A stretch of 55,463 nt of DNA from Flavobacteriaceae bacterium (GTDB lineage: Bacteria > Bacteroidota > Bacteroidia > Flavobacteriales > Flavobacteriaceae): contig WUAI01000021.1 of NCBI GenBank assembly GCA_009827225.1, positions 1 through 55,463 on the forward strand, read 5' to 3'. A program made the translations under genes and the position numbers. Positions 33,751 to 42,780 of this stretch are shown piece by piece (the stretch's first letter is position 1; each line of letters begins with the position of its first letter). Below the pieces are notes generated by a model. The model had not been told where the DNA came from, ran no database searches, and saw only the letters and a program-made list of their open reading frames with translations.

Positions 33751-34983
33751 TTAACCTAATAATTGAAATTCAAACACCTTTTCTAAACTTCTAACGCTCA
33801 ATATTAGAGTGCACAGTAGGATGAATAGCGAAATAAAATTCTGCAAAAGAGAATTACGATGCACTCCCAATAACCTTCCGCGGTTACATGCCCAGATCAG
33901 AAAAATAGCTATTATTGGGAGCAACAATCCGTTGGCGGCTTGAGCAAACCGAATGATTTCTATGGGTTTCAAACCCACGGACGATATAATTACTCCTAAC
34001 AGCAAAACCAGCATCCAGACAGCTCTAAATCCGCGGGATTTGGTATTCTTGTTCCATCCAAACGATTGGCTAACCACATAAGCCGCCGCCAGGGGAGCAG
34101 TAATCGCCGAGGTAATTCCTGCAGCGAATAAACCGATGCCAAAAATGTATCTGGAAACGCTACCGTACAGCGGTTCCAGCCCTTTGGCCAGATCACGTGC
34201 ATTGGCTACCGTTTCCGCCTTCATGGAAGCAGCGCAAATAATAATAGCCATCGAAACCAATCCGCCCAGTATGATAGAAATATAGAGATCCTTTCGAGCG
34301 GCAGGTAGATCGGAAACACCGTCCCATCGTTCACGAACTACAGAAGCGTGTAAAAACAAATTATAGGGTACAACAGTGGTTCCCACGAGCGCAACCACCG
34401 TAAGAATCCCTTCTTCCGGTAGTACCGGAACGAAAATACCTTTCAGGACCTCGATCATGTTTGGGCTGGTAATTATCGCTGCGATCAAAAAAGAAGCACT
34501 CATAAAGAGAACTAGTGTAATCAGACTTTTCTCAAGAGTCTTATAATTCCCAAAGTACAAAAGCAGAAATGCCAATACCCCTATGGAAATACTTCCCCAA
34601 TTAAGCATGAATTCTCCAATGGAAACAGAGGTACTATCCACCCAGGTTTGTATGCCAAGCACTCCTCCACTAATGTTTCCGGATTCATAAGCTGCGTTAC
34701 CTATGAGGATGGCTGAAAGAATGAGAACAATAGCGCCATATTTTAACGGAGGGTTGTCTATTTCACTTTTCACCACCTCGGCAAGTCCTTTACCCGTTAC
34801 CAGCCCCAATCGTGCAGCCATTTCCTGAAGAACAATGGTGGCAATGATGGATAGAGCCATTGCCCACAAAAGTGTGAAGCCGTAAGTCACCCCGGCCAAA
34901 GTGCAAACTGTAACAGTACCCGGGCCAATAAAAGCAGCAGCGATTAAAGTACCTGGCCCTAAATTTCGAAGCGGGTTTTTCAT
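33751..34983 (-). CDS. Nramp-fold transporter without metal-binding motifs (YcsG-like), candidate 5-oxoproline permease
   Basis: A 410-aa protein with about 11 TM segments and clear Nramp fold similarity. The TM1 motif that reads DPGN in metal-transporting Nramps is GPGT here (20-23), and the TM6 motif MPH is V205-P206-Y207 (VGTTVVPYNLFLH). The Asp, Asn and Met ligands for Mn/Fe are therefore missing. The first gene of the pxp operon, it resembles Bacillus ycsG, an Nramp relative beside ycsF-kipI-kipA. A role in importing 5-oxoproline or a related organic substrate is inferred from linkage and loss of the metal site. Confidence 0.85.
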   Translation of the reverse strand: MKNPLRNLGPGTLIAAAFIGPGTVTVCTLAGVTYGFTLLWAMALSIIATIVLQEMAARLGLVTGKGLAEVVKSEIDNPPLKYGAIVLILSAILIGNAAYESGNISGGVLGIQTWVDSTSVSIGEFMLNWGSISIGVLAFLLLYFGNYKTLEKSLITLVLFMSASFLIAAIITSPNMIEVLKGIFVPVLPEEGILTVVALVGTTVVPYNLFLHASVVRERWDGVSDLPAARKDLYISIILGGLVSMAIIICAASMKAETVANARDLAKGLEPLYGSVSRYIFGIGLFAAGITSAITAPLAAAYVVSQSFGWNKNTKSRGFRAVWMLVLLLGVIISSVGLKPIEIIRFAQAANGLLLPIIAIFLIWACNRGRLLGVHRNSLLQNFISLFILLCTLILSVRSLEKVFEFQLLG

Positions 34984-35004
34984 ACCTAATTAAAGGTATT
35001 AAAA

Positions 35005-35028
35005 AAAGGGAAGCCAAAGCTTCCCTTT
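35005..35028 (-). terminator. Intrinsic terminator of the M16 peptidase gene
   Basis: A 10-bp perfect stem (AAAGGGAAGC / GCTTCCCTTT) with a 4-nt loop. On the minus strand it is followed by a run of T, 19 bp after the M16 stop. It separates that gene from the pxp operon on the same strand. Confidence 0.85.
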
Positions 35029-35046
35029 CATCTATATCGGGCGATA

Positions 35047-37911
35047 TTATTGTTTTACATCCTCGAGTTTGACTTCCTCGCCTTCCTTGTCGACTAACAT
35101 CACTTCATCGAAGCCCATGTCCTTGAATTGGGCATACTGGGTTGTGGCATCACCCACAACAAGGTAAGCCATTTTAGACTCGTCCAAATATTTGTTCGCC
35201 AATTGCTTGTGTTGCTCGAGCGTCATATTTCGGATAACGGCTTCTTCATCTTCAATATAATTGGGAGACAAACCATATCCACTCATTTCCTGGAGCATCC
35301 CTAGCAAGGAGAACTGTGTTTCAAATCTTCGGGCATTGGATTTAATCAAAGCATTCTTGGTGAATTCAAGATCTTCTTCGGAAATTCCTTCCTTATACTT
35401 CTGAATTTCATCACGGAATATAGATACAGACTCTCCGGTGGTATTTGTACGCACACTGGATGAGGCGGTAAATGTCCCGGGAATCTTGCTTCCGCTGAAC
35501 CTGGTTCTCGCTCCGTAAGTATATCCTTTTTCTTCTCTAAGAATTAGGTTCACATTTCCACTGAAAGAACCACCTAATTTATAATTCATTACTTCCGCCG
35601 GATAGAAATCTTCATCGGTACGAGGCATTGCGATATAACCTATGTTGATCACCGATTGTTTCGCATTCGGTATGTCAACAAAATACAAAGACGACTTATC
35701 CCGGTTGTTTTCTATATCATAACTAGGAATGGTCACTTCTTTGGATGCCCATGAAGATTCCAGATCTTTCAAACTGCTCTTTACACTGGCCTCGTCGATC
35801 TTGCCCACCACATGGAACCTGGAAATGCTCGGTGAAAAATATGAATCATAATAATTCTTAAGATCATCAATCGTGATGGCCTCCACAGATTCCACAGTAC
35901 CTATGGTTGGGTAACTGAAAATATGATTTTCGCCGTATAACAATTTATTATAGACACGTCTGGCCACAGTATTAGGGTTGGCATCGGAACGCTTTATTTG
36001 GTTCACGGTCGCCACTTTAATTCTGTCGAATTCCTCTTCATCCCATCTAGGCTGAAGCAGGATTTCTTCCACTAGGTCAATGGTCTTATCGAAATTACGA
36101 ACCAAAGTATTACCCTGAATCACGATAGACTCATTCGTTGTGTACATATTGATACTGGCACCCAACATTTCGATTTCCTCTTCCAGCTCTTCAGGAGTTT
36201 TGTTGGCAGTACCTTCCATCATGATGTCCGTCATAAGATTAGCAACACCATTGTTGTTCATATCATCCAAAAGGTGTCCGCCATCCAGGATCAAACTGAA
36301 GTTTACTGTTGGGATCTCGTTTTGTTCAATTCCATAAACCTTCATGCCATTGGACAATTCGGTAGTCCAGCTGGTTGGAATATTAAGGGCCGGAGCTGGT
36401 CCTTGTTCAGGCTCTACGGAACGGTCAAAATTCGAAGGTGTTTTTGCGATCTCCTCATCGGAATCCACCACATTCTTCTCCACATTTTCTTTTATCTCCT
36501 CTTCCACTACAGGTGCTTTTTCTGAATTTTCAGCTATGAGCTCCATATTACCCTTAGGAACAAAACTTGTGATCACATAGGGCTTATCTTTGATATATTT
36601 CTCATACACCCGAAGTACATCTTCTTTGGTCACTTTCTTTATATTTTCAATGTCCTGCTCGATAAATCCGGGATCTCCGGCAAACACATTATACTGTGCC
36701 AGCTGAAACGATTTCCCTAAAACGCTACTAATCCCGTTGTAGAATTGTGTTTCCAAACCTGCTTTGATACGTTCAATATCCCTGTCGGTGACACCTTGTT
36801 CTTCAAATAAAGCAAAGGCTTCAAAAATTCCTTGCTCCACATCATTAAGGTTTACACCGCTATTACCGGTTACCTGAAGATGGAATTCACCCGCGATTTC
36901 CTGCGAACTGTTATATGCGAAGAATCGTGAGGTGAGTTCTTTGTCTTTTTCCAAAACTTTATAAAGTGGTGCTTTTTTCCCGCTGGAAAGTAATTCAGCA
37001 AGAAAATCCAATGCGTAAGCATCTTCCGTGAACTGCTGTAAAGTTGGCCACACCATGTTCAATTGGGGTGCGGTCGCAAAATTATCTTCGTGATACAATC
37101 TTTTTGTTTCTGAAATGGTCACGGGCTGAGGTTCCAGCTTTGCCACTTCCTGACGTCTCTTGATCTCCCCAAAATATTTTTCTATCAAGGCTTTGGCATC
37201 TTCCGTTTCAAAATCACCCGCTAACACTAAGGTCGCATTATTTGGTCCATAAAACTTGTCGTAGAATTCCCGAACATCATCCACAGTGGCATTCTGCAAG
37301 TCTACTAACTCACCAATCACCTGCCAATTGTAAGGATGGCCTTCAGGATAAATATTCTTATCCAGAACCCAATTCGTATGGCCGTAAGGATTGTTATCGA
37401 CTCGTTGTCTTTTTTCATTCTGAACAACTTCCTGTTGGTTGTAGAAAGCCGATTCAGTCACGGTATTGATGAGATACCCCATACGATCACTTTCAAGCCA
37501 CATAATCATTTCCAAAGCATTCTTTGGCACTACTTCGTAATAAATAGTTCCGTCCTTCCAGGTTCCACCATTGAGTGTACCTCCTGCATCCTGAATCTTC
37601 TTAAAGAATTGATCCTGACCTACGTTCTCTGATTCCTGGAATAACATATGCTCGAATAAATGAGCAAAACCGGTTCGTCCCGTTTTCTCCCGGTTAGAAC
37701 CTACACCATATTGAATCGCAAGGGAAACGATAGGGTCACTTTTGTCTTGATGGAGCACGACATCCAATCCGTTTTCCAATTCATACTTTTCAAATTCGAT
37801 GGACAGACTTGCCTCATCTTTGGAGTCGCTCGATCCTTCGCCACAGCTACTTAATGTGAATACGAAAGCAAATAGAACAACAGCTAATTTGAAGAAATTT
37901 TTGATATACAT
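35047..37911 (-). CDS. M16-family zinc metallopeptidase, lipoprotein, two-domain
   Basis: A 954-aa protein. The start at 37911 (MYIKNFFKLAVVLF) is preferred over 37962 since it gives a proper lipoprotein signal with lipobox LSSC and Cys23. The N-terminal half is catalytic: HLFEH (84-88) is the inverted zinc motif HxxEH, and NQQEVVQNEKR supplies the downstream acidic ligand region. The C-terminal half repeats the M16 fold, but its corresponding segment (NGVANLMTDIMMEGTA) lacks the HxxEH residues, the usual active/inactive pair. A Glu/Val-rich linker joins the halves. Predicted periplasmic or surface-anchored oligopeptide digestion. It is a single-gene unit with its own terminator. Confidence 0.93.
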   Translation of the reverse strand: MYIKNFFKLAVVLFAFVFTLSSCGEGSSDSKDEASLSIEFEKYELENGLDVVLHQDKSDPIVSLAIQYGVGSNREKTGRTGFAHLFEHMLFQESENVGQDQFFKKIQDAGGTLNGGTWKDGTIYYEVVPKNALEMIMWLESDRMGYLINTVTESAFYNQQEVVQNEKRQRVDNNPYGHTNWVLDKNIYPEGHPYNWQVIGELVDLQNATVDDVREFYDKFYGPNNATLVLAGDFETEDAKALIEKYFGEIKRRQEVAKLEPQPVTISETKRLYHEDNFATAPQLNMVWPTLQQFTEDAYALDFLAELLSSGKKAPLYKVLEKDKELTSRFFAYNSSQEIAGEFHLQVTGNSGVNLNDVEQGIFEAFALFEEQGVTDRDIERIKAGLETQFYNGISSVLGKSFQLAQYNVFAGDPGFIEQDIENIKKVTKEDVLRVYEKYIKDKPYVITSFVPKGNMELIAENSEKAPVVEEEIKENVEKNVVDSDEEIAKTPSNFDRSVEPEQGPAPALNIPTSWTTELSNGMKVYGIEQNEIPTVNFSLILDGGHLLDDMNNNGVANLMTDIMMEGTANKTPEELEEEIEMLGASINMYTTNESIVIQGNTLVRNFDKTIDLVEEILLQPRWDEEEFDRIKVATVNQIKRSDANPNTVARRVYNKLLYGENHIFSYPTIGTVESVEAITIDDLKNYYDSYFSPSISRFHVVGKIDEASVKSSLKDLESSWASKEVTIPSYDIENNRDKSSLYFVDIPNAKQSVINIGYIAMPRTDEDFYPAEVMNYKLGGSFSGNVNLILREEKGYTYGARTRFSGSKIPGTFTASSSVRTNTTGESVSIFRDEIQKYKEGISEEDLEFTKNALIKSNARRFETQFSLLGMLQEMSGYGLSPNYIEDEEAVIRNMTLEQHKQLANKYLDESKMAYLVVGDATTQYAQFKDMGFDEVMLVDKEGEEVKLEDVKQ

Positions 37912-37996
37912 TTTTTTGATTGTTTGATTGAAAGCTAAAGATACAACTGCATGGCTAGTCAATACTTAAATTCTTGTTAAATCAGCTGGAAATTAC

Positions 37997-38010
37997 TGTC
38001 TTTAAAGACA
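37997..38010. promoter_or_regulatory. 14-bp perfect palindrome in a divergent promoter region
   Basis: TGTCTTTAAAGACA lies midway in the 176-bp spacer between the leftward M16 gene and the rightward GCS2-CBS gene. It could be a regulator site for either. No matching copy was found elsewhere in the window by eye, so function is open. Confidence 0.3.
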
Positions 38011-38087
38011 CTCCTGGTATTGCTGATTTTTATCATTTTTTAATCCTGTGTAAATATTCAACTTGCCGCAAATAATTCTACGCCGCC

Positions 38088-39953
38088 ATGGGAGAACAAA
38101 AAGTAAAAAAGATCCAAACAGAAGAGAAACGAGCTCAATTTATCAAGCATTTACTGAATGATATAAAGGCGATGGAATATATGCTTGAAAACGATATGTT
38201 CGAGACGGGAATCACCCGTATCGGGGCAGAACAAGAGTTTTGCCTGGTGAAAAATGATTGGAGACCGGCTAAAAACTCAGTAGAAATACTCGACGAGATT
38301 GACGACCCTCATTTTACTACTGAATTAGCCAGATACAACCTGGAAATAAACCTGGATCCTATAGAACTCACGAATAACTGCTTTTCAAAAGTTGAAAACC
38401 AGGCCCGTTCCTTATTGAACAAAGCCGATCCTGTGGCTGAACGGCACGGTTCCAAGATTGTACTAACGGGTATCCTGCCTACCATTAGCAAGACCCAATT
38501 AGACATGGAGTATATCACTCCCCGACCCAGATACCTTGCATTAAACGACGCTTTGCTAAATTTAAAGCGAACCAATTTTAACCTGCATCTGCAAGGTGTG
38601 GACGAATTGAGTATCAATCACGATTCGGTTTTATTCGAAGCCTGTAACACCAGCTTTCAAGCGCACCTTCAAATAGATCCTAAAGACTTTATTTCCAGCT
38701 TCAACTGGGCGCAGGCCATTTCGGGTCCTATCCTGGCAATCAGTTCCAATTCTCCATTACTCCTGGGACGCGAGTTATGGAATGAAACCCGGATTGCTCT
38801 TTTCAAGCAAAGTATCGACACAAGGAAGATTTCGTTGGCTCTGAAAGACCAGCAACCCCGGGTAGCCTTCGGGAATAGCTGGGCGACTGGAACCGCGGTG
38901 GACATCTATAAAGAGAATATAGCCCAATACAAGATTATTCTAGCCAAGGAAATCGATGAAGATTCCCTAAAAATGGTGAAAGAAGGTAAAATCCCTAAAC
39001 TGAAAGCCGTGAATTTGCACAGTGGTACTATTTACCCTTGGAATCGTGCGTGCTACGGAGTTGGGAATGGTGTACCTCATTTGCGGATCGAAAATCGATA
39101 TCTTCCTTCCGGGCCTTCTGTAAGGGATGAGATTGCGAATTTTGCTCTCTGGGTGGGAATCATGATGGCTAGACCGGCCAAATATGATAATATGCCCGAG
39201 GTAATGGACTTCCAGGATGCCAAATCAAATTTCATCAAAGCAGCTCGTTATGGTAAAGACTCTATGCTGGTATGGGATAAAAAAGAGTACAACGTAGTAG
39301 AACTAATGGAAGAAGTGTTTATTCCACTGGCTTATGAAGGATTGAAGAAGGCCGGAGTTTCCAACGAAGATGCAGAGAAATATCTAAAGGTGATCGAACG
39401 AAGATTACACGGTAAAACCGGAGCTCAATGGATGATTTCCAATTTCCGCCGACTCAATAAAAAATTCACCCGCGATACTGCCTTGAGGATGATCACGAAA
39501 TCCATGCATTTAAAACAAAAACAAAATGCTCCGGTTAACATGTGGTCGGATATTAAAGAAGCTGAAATATTACAGAAAGCTTCCCGCAAAGTGGGACATA
39601 TCATGAGTACGAAACTTCTCACTGTCAAGGAAAATGATCTTGCGGAGTTGGCAACCAGCGTGATGGAATGGAAAAACATACATCATGTCCCCGTGGAAAA
39701 TGAGGAAGGCAAGCTGGCAGGGTTACTCACCTGGACCCATGCTCAGAAGTATCAGAACCAGTCGGAAGCCAACGGTATCATGGTAAAAGACATCATGGAA
39801 ACCAATGTAGTGACGGTGGAACCCCAAACGACCATTTCAGAGGCTATCGGTATCATGAAATCAAAAGAGATAGGTTGTTTGCCGGTCATGGATGAAAGTG
39901 AATTAATCGGAATTATTACTATTAAAGATGTAATCGCCTTTGATAATGATTGA
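38088..39953 (+). CDS. Glutamate-cysteine ligase-like (GCS2) protein with C-terminal CBS pair
   Basis: A 621-aa fusion. Residues about 40-440 are a GCS2-type ATP-dependent carboxylate-amine ligase fold (TRIGAEQEFCLV near the start; ARYNLEINLDPIEL; the middle block GVPHLRIENRYLPSGPSVRD). Residues about 502-556 and 566-620 are two CBS domains (VGHIMSTKLLTVKEND, VKDIMETNVVTVEPQ), which commonly bind adenine nucleotides. The enzyme probably ligates an amino acid to glutamate or a similar acid under energy-charge control; the substrate is not known, and true gamma-glutamylcysteine synthesis is only one option. It overlaps the AstE-like gene by 8 bp, so the two are linked in function. Confidence 0.85.
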   Translation: MGEQKVKKIQTEEKRAQFIKHLLNDIKAMEYMLENDMFETGITRIGAEQEFCLVKNDWRPAKNSVEILDEIDDPHFTTELARYNLEINLDPIELTNNCFSKVENQARSLLNKADPVAERHGSKIVLTGILPTISKTQLDMEYITPRPRYLALNDALLNLKRTNFNLHLQGVDELSINHDSVLFEACNTSFQAHLQIDPKDFISSFNWAQAISGPILAISSNSPLLLGRELWNETRIALFKQSIDTRKISLALKDQQPRVAFGNSWATGTAVDIYKENIAQYKIILAKEIDEDSLKMVKEGKIPKLKAVNLHSGTIYPWNRACYGVGNGVPHLRIENRYLPSGPSVRDEIANFALWVGIMMARPAKYDNMPEVMDFQDAKSNFIKAARYGKDSMLVWDKKEYNVVELMEEVFIPLAYEGLKKAGVSNEDAEKYLKVIERRLHGKTGAQWMISNFRRLNKKFTRDTALRMITKSMHLKQKQNAPVNMWSDIKEAEILQKASRKVGHIMSTKLLTVKENDLAELATSVMEWKNIHHVPVENEEGKLAGLLTWTHAQKYQNQSEANGIMVKDIMETNVVTVEPQTTISEAIGIMKSKEIGCLPVMDESELIGIITIKDVIAFDND

Positions 39954-41145
39954 ATTACAAAGTAAAGTCCTTAACAAAACGATACACGTAGACAGGCTAA
40001 TAGGAAAACTAGAAAGCGAAGAAGAGGGCCCCACACTAATTTTCACAGGTGGAATTCATGGAAATGAACCTAGTGGCGTCTTTGCCCTGAATACTGTAGT
40101 CGATCAGCTGAAATCTCAGAACATCCCCTTCAAAGGAAACTTATACGCCATCAGCGGGAACCTTAGTGCTCTTAAAAAAGGGGTTCGATTTGATCAAAAA
40201 GACCTAAACAGACAATGGACCCGGGAAAATGTTCGCTCCCTTCATGAGAAAGAATATGGCAATGTATCAGATCGCGAGGAACAATTGGAGATCCATCAGT
40301 TCATCGAAAGTATACTGGCGACTCACGCGGGACCTTTCTATTTCTTTGACCTTCATACCACCTCGAGCGAAACCATCCCGTTTCTAACCATTAACGATAG
40401 TGTGATCAACCGAAAGTTCACTCGTCAATATCCGCTTTCCATTGTTCTTGGTATAGAAGAGTTCCTAGAAGGTCCGTTATTGAGTTATATCAATGAACTG
40501 GGTTATGTAGCCTTTGGATTCGAAGCCGGACAGCATGACGCCGTGATTTCTTATGAAAACCATATATCTTTTGCATACCTGTCTATGGTATATGCAGGTT
40601 TCCTGGATCCTAAGGATATCAACTATATGAAGTACCATCATCACCTGGAGAAACAATTTCTGTTTACTGATAAGTTCTATGAGATACTGCATCGATATGA
40701 GATCAAGGAATCTGCCAAGTTTGCCATGTATAACGGGTTCAGGAATTTTCAGAAGATAAAGAAACACGCCAAACTGGCCACATCGAACGGGGAGATCATC
40801 ACTGCACCCATGAAAGGACACATCTTCATGCCATTATACCAGGGAAAAGGGAATGATGGCTTTTTTGTGATACGTTCTGTCCCTCGATTGTTTTTAAGAC
40901 TTTCTCTCTTTCTTCGGAAAGTGTATTTCGATCGGTTCCTGGTGCTCTTGCCGGGTATTAGCTGGGCCTCCAAACAGCGGGAAGCGCTTAGAGTTAACTT
41001 AAGAGTGGCTCGTTTTTACACCAAACAATTGTTTCATTTATTAGGGTATCGATCGAAAACGGCGGACGAAACCCATTTGATAATGACCAATCGTGAAGTG
41101 GCTTCTAAGATGGGTGATTACAAAAGAGCGGATTGGTTTAAATAG
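39946..41145 (+). CDS. Succinylglutamate desuccinylase/aspartoacylase-family hydrolase
   Basis: A 399-aa member of the AstE/AspA zinc carboxypeptidase-like family. The zinc motif HGNE (38-41 in GGIHGNEPSG) and the later FDLHTTSSE region supply the ligands; FGFEAGQHD carries the conserved catalytic region. The ATG at 39946 is preferred, giving an 8-bp overlap with the GCS2-CBS gene. The C-terminal ~120 residues are basic and extend beyond the core. The family hydrolyses N-acyl amino acids or amide bonds. Coupling to a ligase suggests a paired make-and-break or tailoring of the same small molecule, which is inference. Confidence 0.87.
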   Translation: MIELQSKVLNKTIHVDRLIGKLESEEEGPTLIFTGGIHGNEPSGVFALNTVVDQLKSQNIPFKGNLYAISGNLSALKKGVRFDQKDLNRQWTRENVRSLHEKEYGNVSDREEQLEIHQFIESILATHAGPFYFFDLHTTSSETIPFLTINDSVINRKFTRQYPLSIVLGIEEFLEGPLLSYINELGYVAFGFEAGQHDAVISYENHISFAYLSMVYAGFLDPKDINYMKYHHHLEKQFLFTDKFYEILHRYEIKESAKFAMYNGFRNFQKIKKHAKLATSNGEIITAPMKGHIFMPLYQGKGNDGFFVIRSVPRLFLRLSLFLRKVYFDRFLVLLPGISWASKQREALRVNLRVARFYTKQLFHLLGYRSKTADETHLIMTNREVASKMGDYKRADWFK

Positions 41146-41173
41146 GAAATGGGTTCAAGTTTCCTAAAGTAAC

Positions 41174-42715
41174 TCACCCCAACCACCCATCACGATCCAA
41201 ACTTCGGTATTGAATGGCTTCGGAAATATGCACGCTTTGTATGTGTTCCGATGCTTCTAAATCGGCGATGGTCCTGGCAACTTTTAATATGCGATCGTAG
41301 GCCCGAGCCGAAAGGTTAAGTCGCTCCATTGCCTGCTTAAGCTGCTGTAAAGAATTAGCATCTAGTTGACAGTACCTCCGGATTTGTTTCACGTTCATTT
41401 GGGCATTGTAATGCACCCTTTCATTTTGTATAAACCGTTTGGATTGAATGCTCCTGGCACTAGCAACCCTTTGTCTGATCACCACACTTTTCTCCCCTCC
41501 CTCACGATGGGTAAGTTGGTCGAACGGAACTGGGGTGACTTCAATGTGAATATCAATACGATCCAAAAGAGGCCCCGATATCTTGCTTAAATAGCGTTGC
41601 ATTTCCTGGGGAGAGGAAACTACCGGAGCCTCAGGATCGTTGAAATACCCACCCGGACTGGGATTCATACTAGCCACCAACATAAAACTTGCCGGATAAG
41701 TAACGGTGAATCGCGCCCTCGAAATCGTGACATCCCTGTCTTCGAGCGGCTGCCGCATCACTTCGAGTACACTCCTTTTGAACTCAGGGAGTTCATCCAG
41801 AAATAAAACCCCATTATGGGCCAACGAAATTTCACCGGGTTGGGGATATTGTCCGCCACCCACCAGGGCTACATCCGAAATGGTGTGGTGCGGACTCCGA
41901 AACGGGCGTGAAGTCATCACCCCACCCTTCTCCAGGGTTCGGCCAGCCACGGAATGTATTTTCGTGGTTTCCAATGCTTCTTCAAGATTTAATGGGGGTA
42001 AAATAGACGGCAAACGTTTGGCCAACATGGTTTTTCCACTTCCCGGTGGACCAATCAGAATAATATTGTGCCCTCCCGCCGCGGCAATCTCCATACAACG
42101 CTTGATGGATTCCTGCCCTTTTACATCAGCAAAATCGAACTCAGGATTTTCCAATTGATCATAGAATTCAGAATGTACATCCACCCTGGTGGCTTCTAGT
42201 TCTATTTCAGCAGTAATGAAACCAATTACTTCAGAAATTTCAGTAACACCATACACCTCAATTCCTTCCACGATGGCCGCTTCTTTCGCATTCTGAACCG
42301 GGAGAATGACCCCTTTAAAACCATCCTTCAAGGCATGGATCGCAATCGGCAGCGCTCCTTTTATGGGTTGAACAGCTCCATCCAAGGACAACTCGCCCAT
42401 AATTATATAATCGGATAAGGATCTTTTTTCTGTGATCTGTTCTGAAGAAACCAAAATACCCATTGCCAGGGTGAGATCATAAGCCGAGCCTTCCTTGCGC
42501 ATATCGGCGGGAGCCATGTTCAACGTGATCTTCTTTCCGGGTATCTTGTATCCATTGTTCTGAAGGGCCGCAGCGATCCTGTAATTACTTTCTTTAATCG
42601 CATTGTCAGGCAAACCCACCAGATGGTAGCCTATCCCGGAATCGGTATTTACCTCCACAGTAATCGTAGCAGCTTCCACGCCAAATACGGCACTGCCAAA
42701 AACTTTGGTGAGCAT
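41174..42715 (-). CDS. comM: YifB/ComM family Mg-chelatase-like AAA+ ATPase
   Basis: A 513-aa protein with the N-terminal Lon-S5-like ChlI domain (about 20-140: [31 protein letters not shown]), the AAA+ core with Walker A GPPGSGKT (222-229) and Walker B-type LFLDELPEF, and a C-terminal Mg-chelatase helical lid ([20 protein letters not shown]). ComM of naturally competent bacteria is a helicase-like factor promoting branch migration during transformation. Its presence does not prove competence since the gene is widespread. It is convergent with the AstE-like gene (28-bp gap) and apparently a single-gene unit. Confidence 0.93.
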   Translation of the reverse strand: MLTKVFGSAVFGVEAATITVEVNTDSGIGYHLVGLPDNAIKESNYRIAAALQNNGYKIPGKKITLNMAPADMRKEGSAYDLTLAMGILVSSEQITEKRSLSDYIIMGELSLDGAVQPIKGALPIAIHALKDGFKGVILPVQNAKEAAIVEGIEVYGVTEISEVIGFITAEIELEATRVDVHSEFYDQLENPEFDFADVKGQESIKRCMEIAAAGGHNIILIGPPGSGKTMLAKRLPSILPPLNLEEALETTKIHSVAGRTLEKGGVMTSRPFRSPHHTISDVALVGGGQYPQPGEISLAHNGVLFLDELPEFKRSVLEVMRQPLEDRDVTISRARFTVTYPASFMLVASMNPSPGGYFNDPEAPVVSSPQEMQRYLSKISGPLLDRIDIHIEVTPVPFDQLTHREGGEKSVVIRQRVASARSIQSKRFIQNERVHYNAQMNVKQIRRYCQLDANSLQQLKQAMERLNLSARAYDRILKVARTIADLEASEHIQSVHISEAIQYRSLDRDGWLG

Positions 42716-42780
42716 AGAATTTGAATCTAAAAAGAGGGAGGTATGGGGGAAGTATGGAAGATAAATATAGTGAATTTATC

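Noticed and set aside
33751-34983. Manganese/iron importer MntH
   Set aside because: The TM1 DPGN and TM6 MPH metal ligands are replaced by GPGT and VPY.
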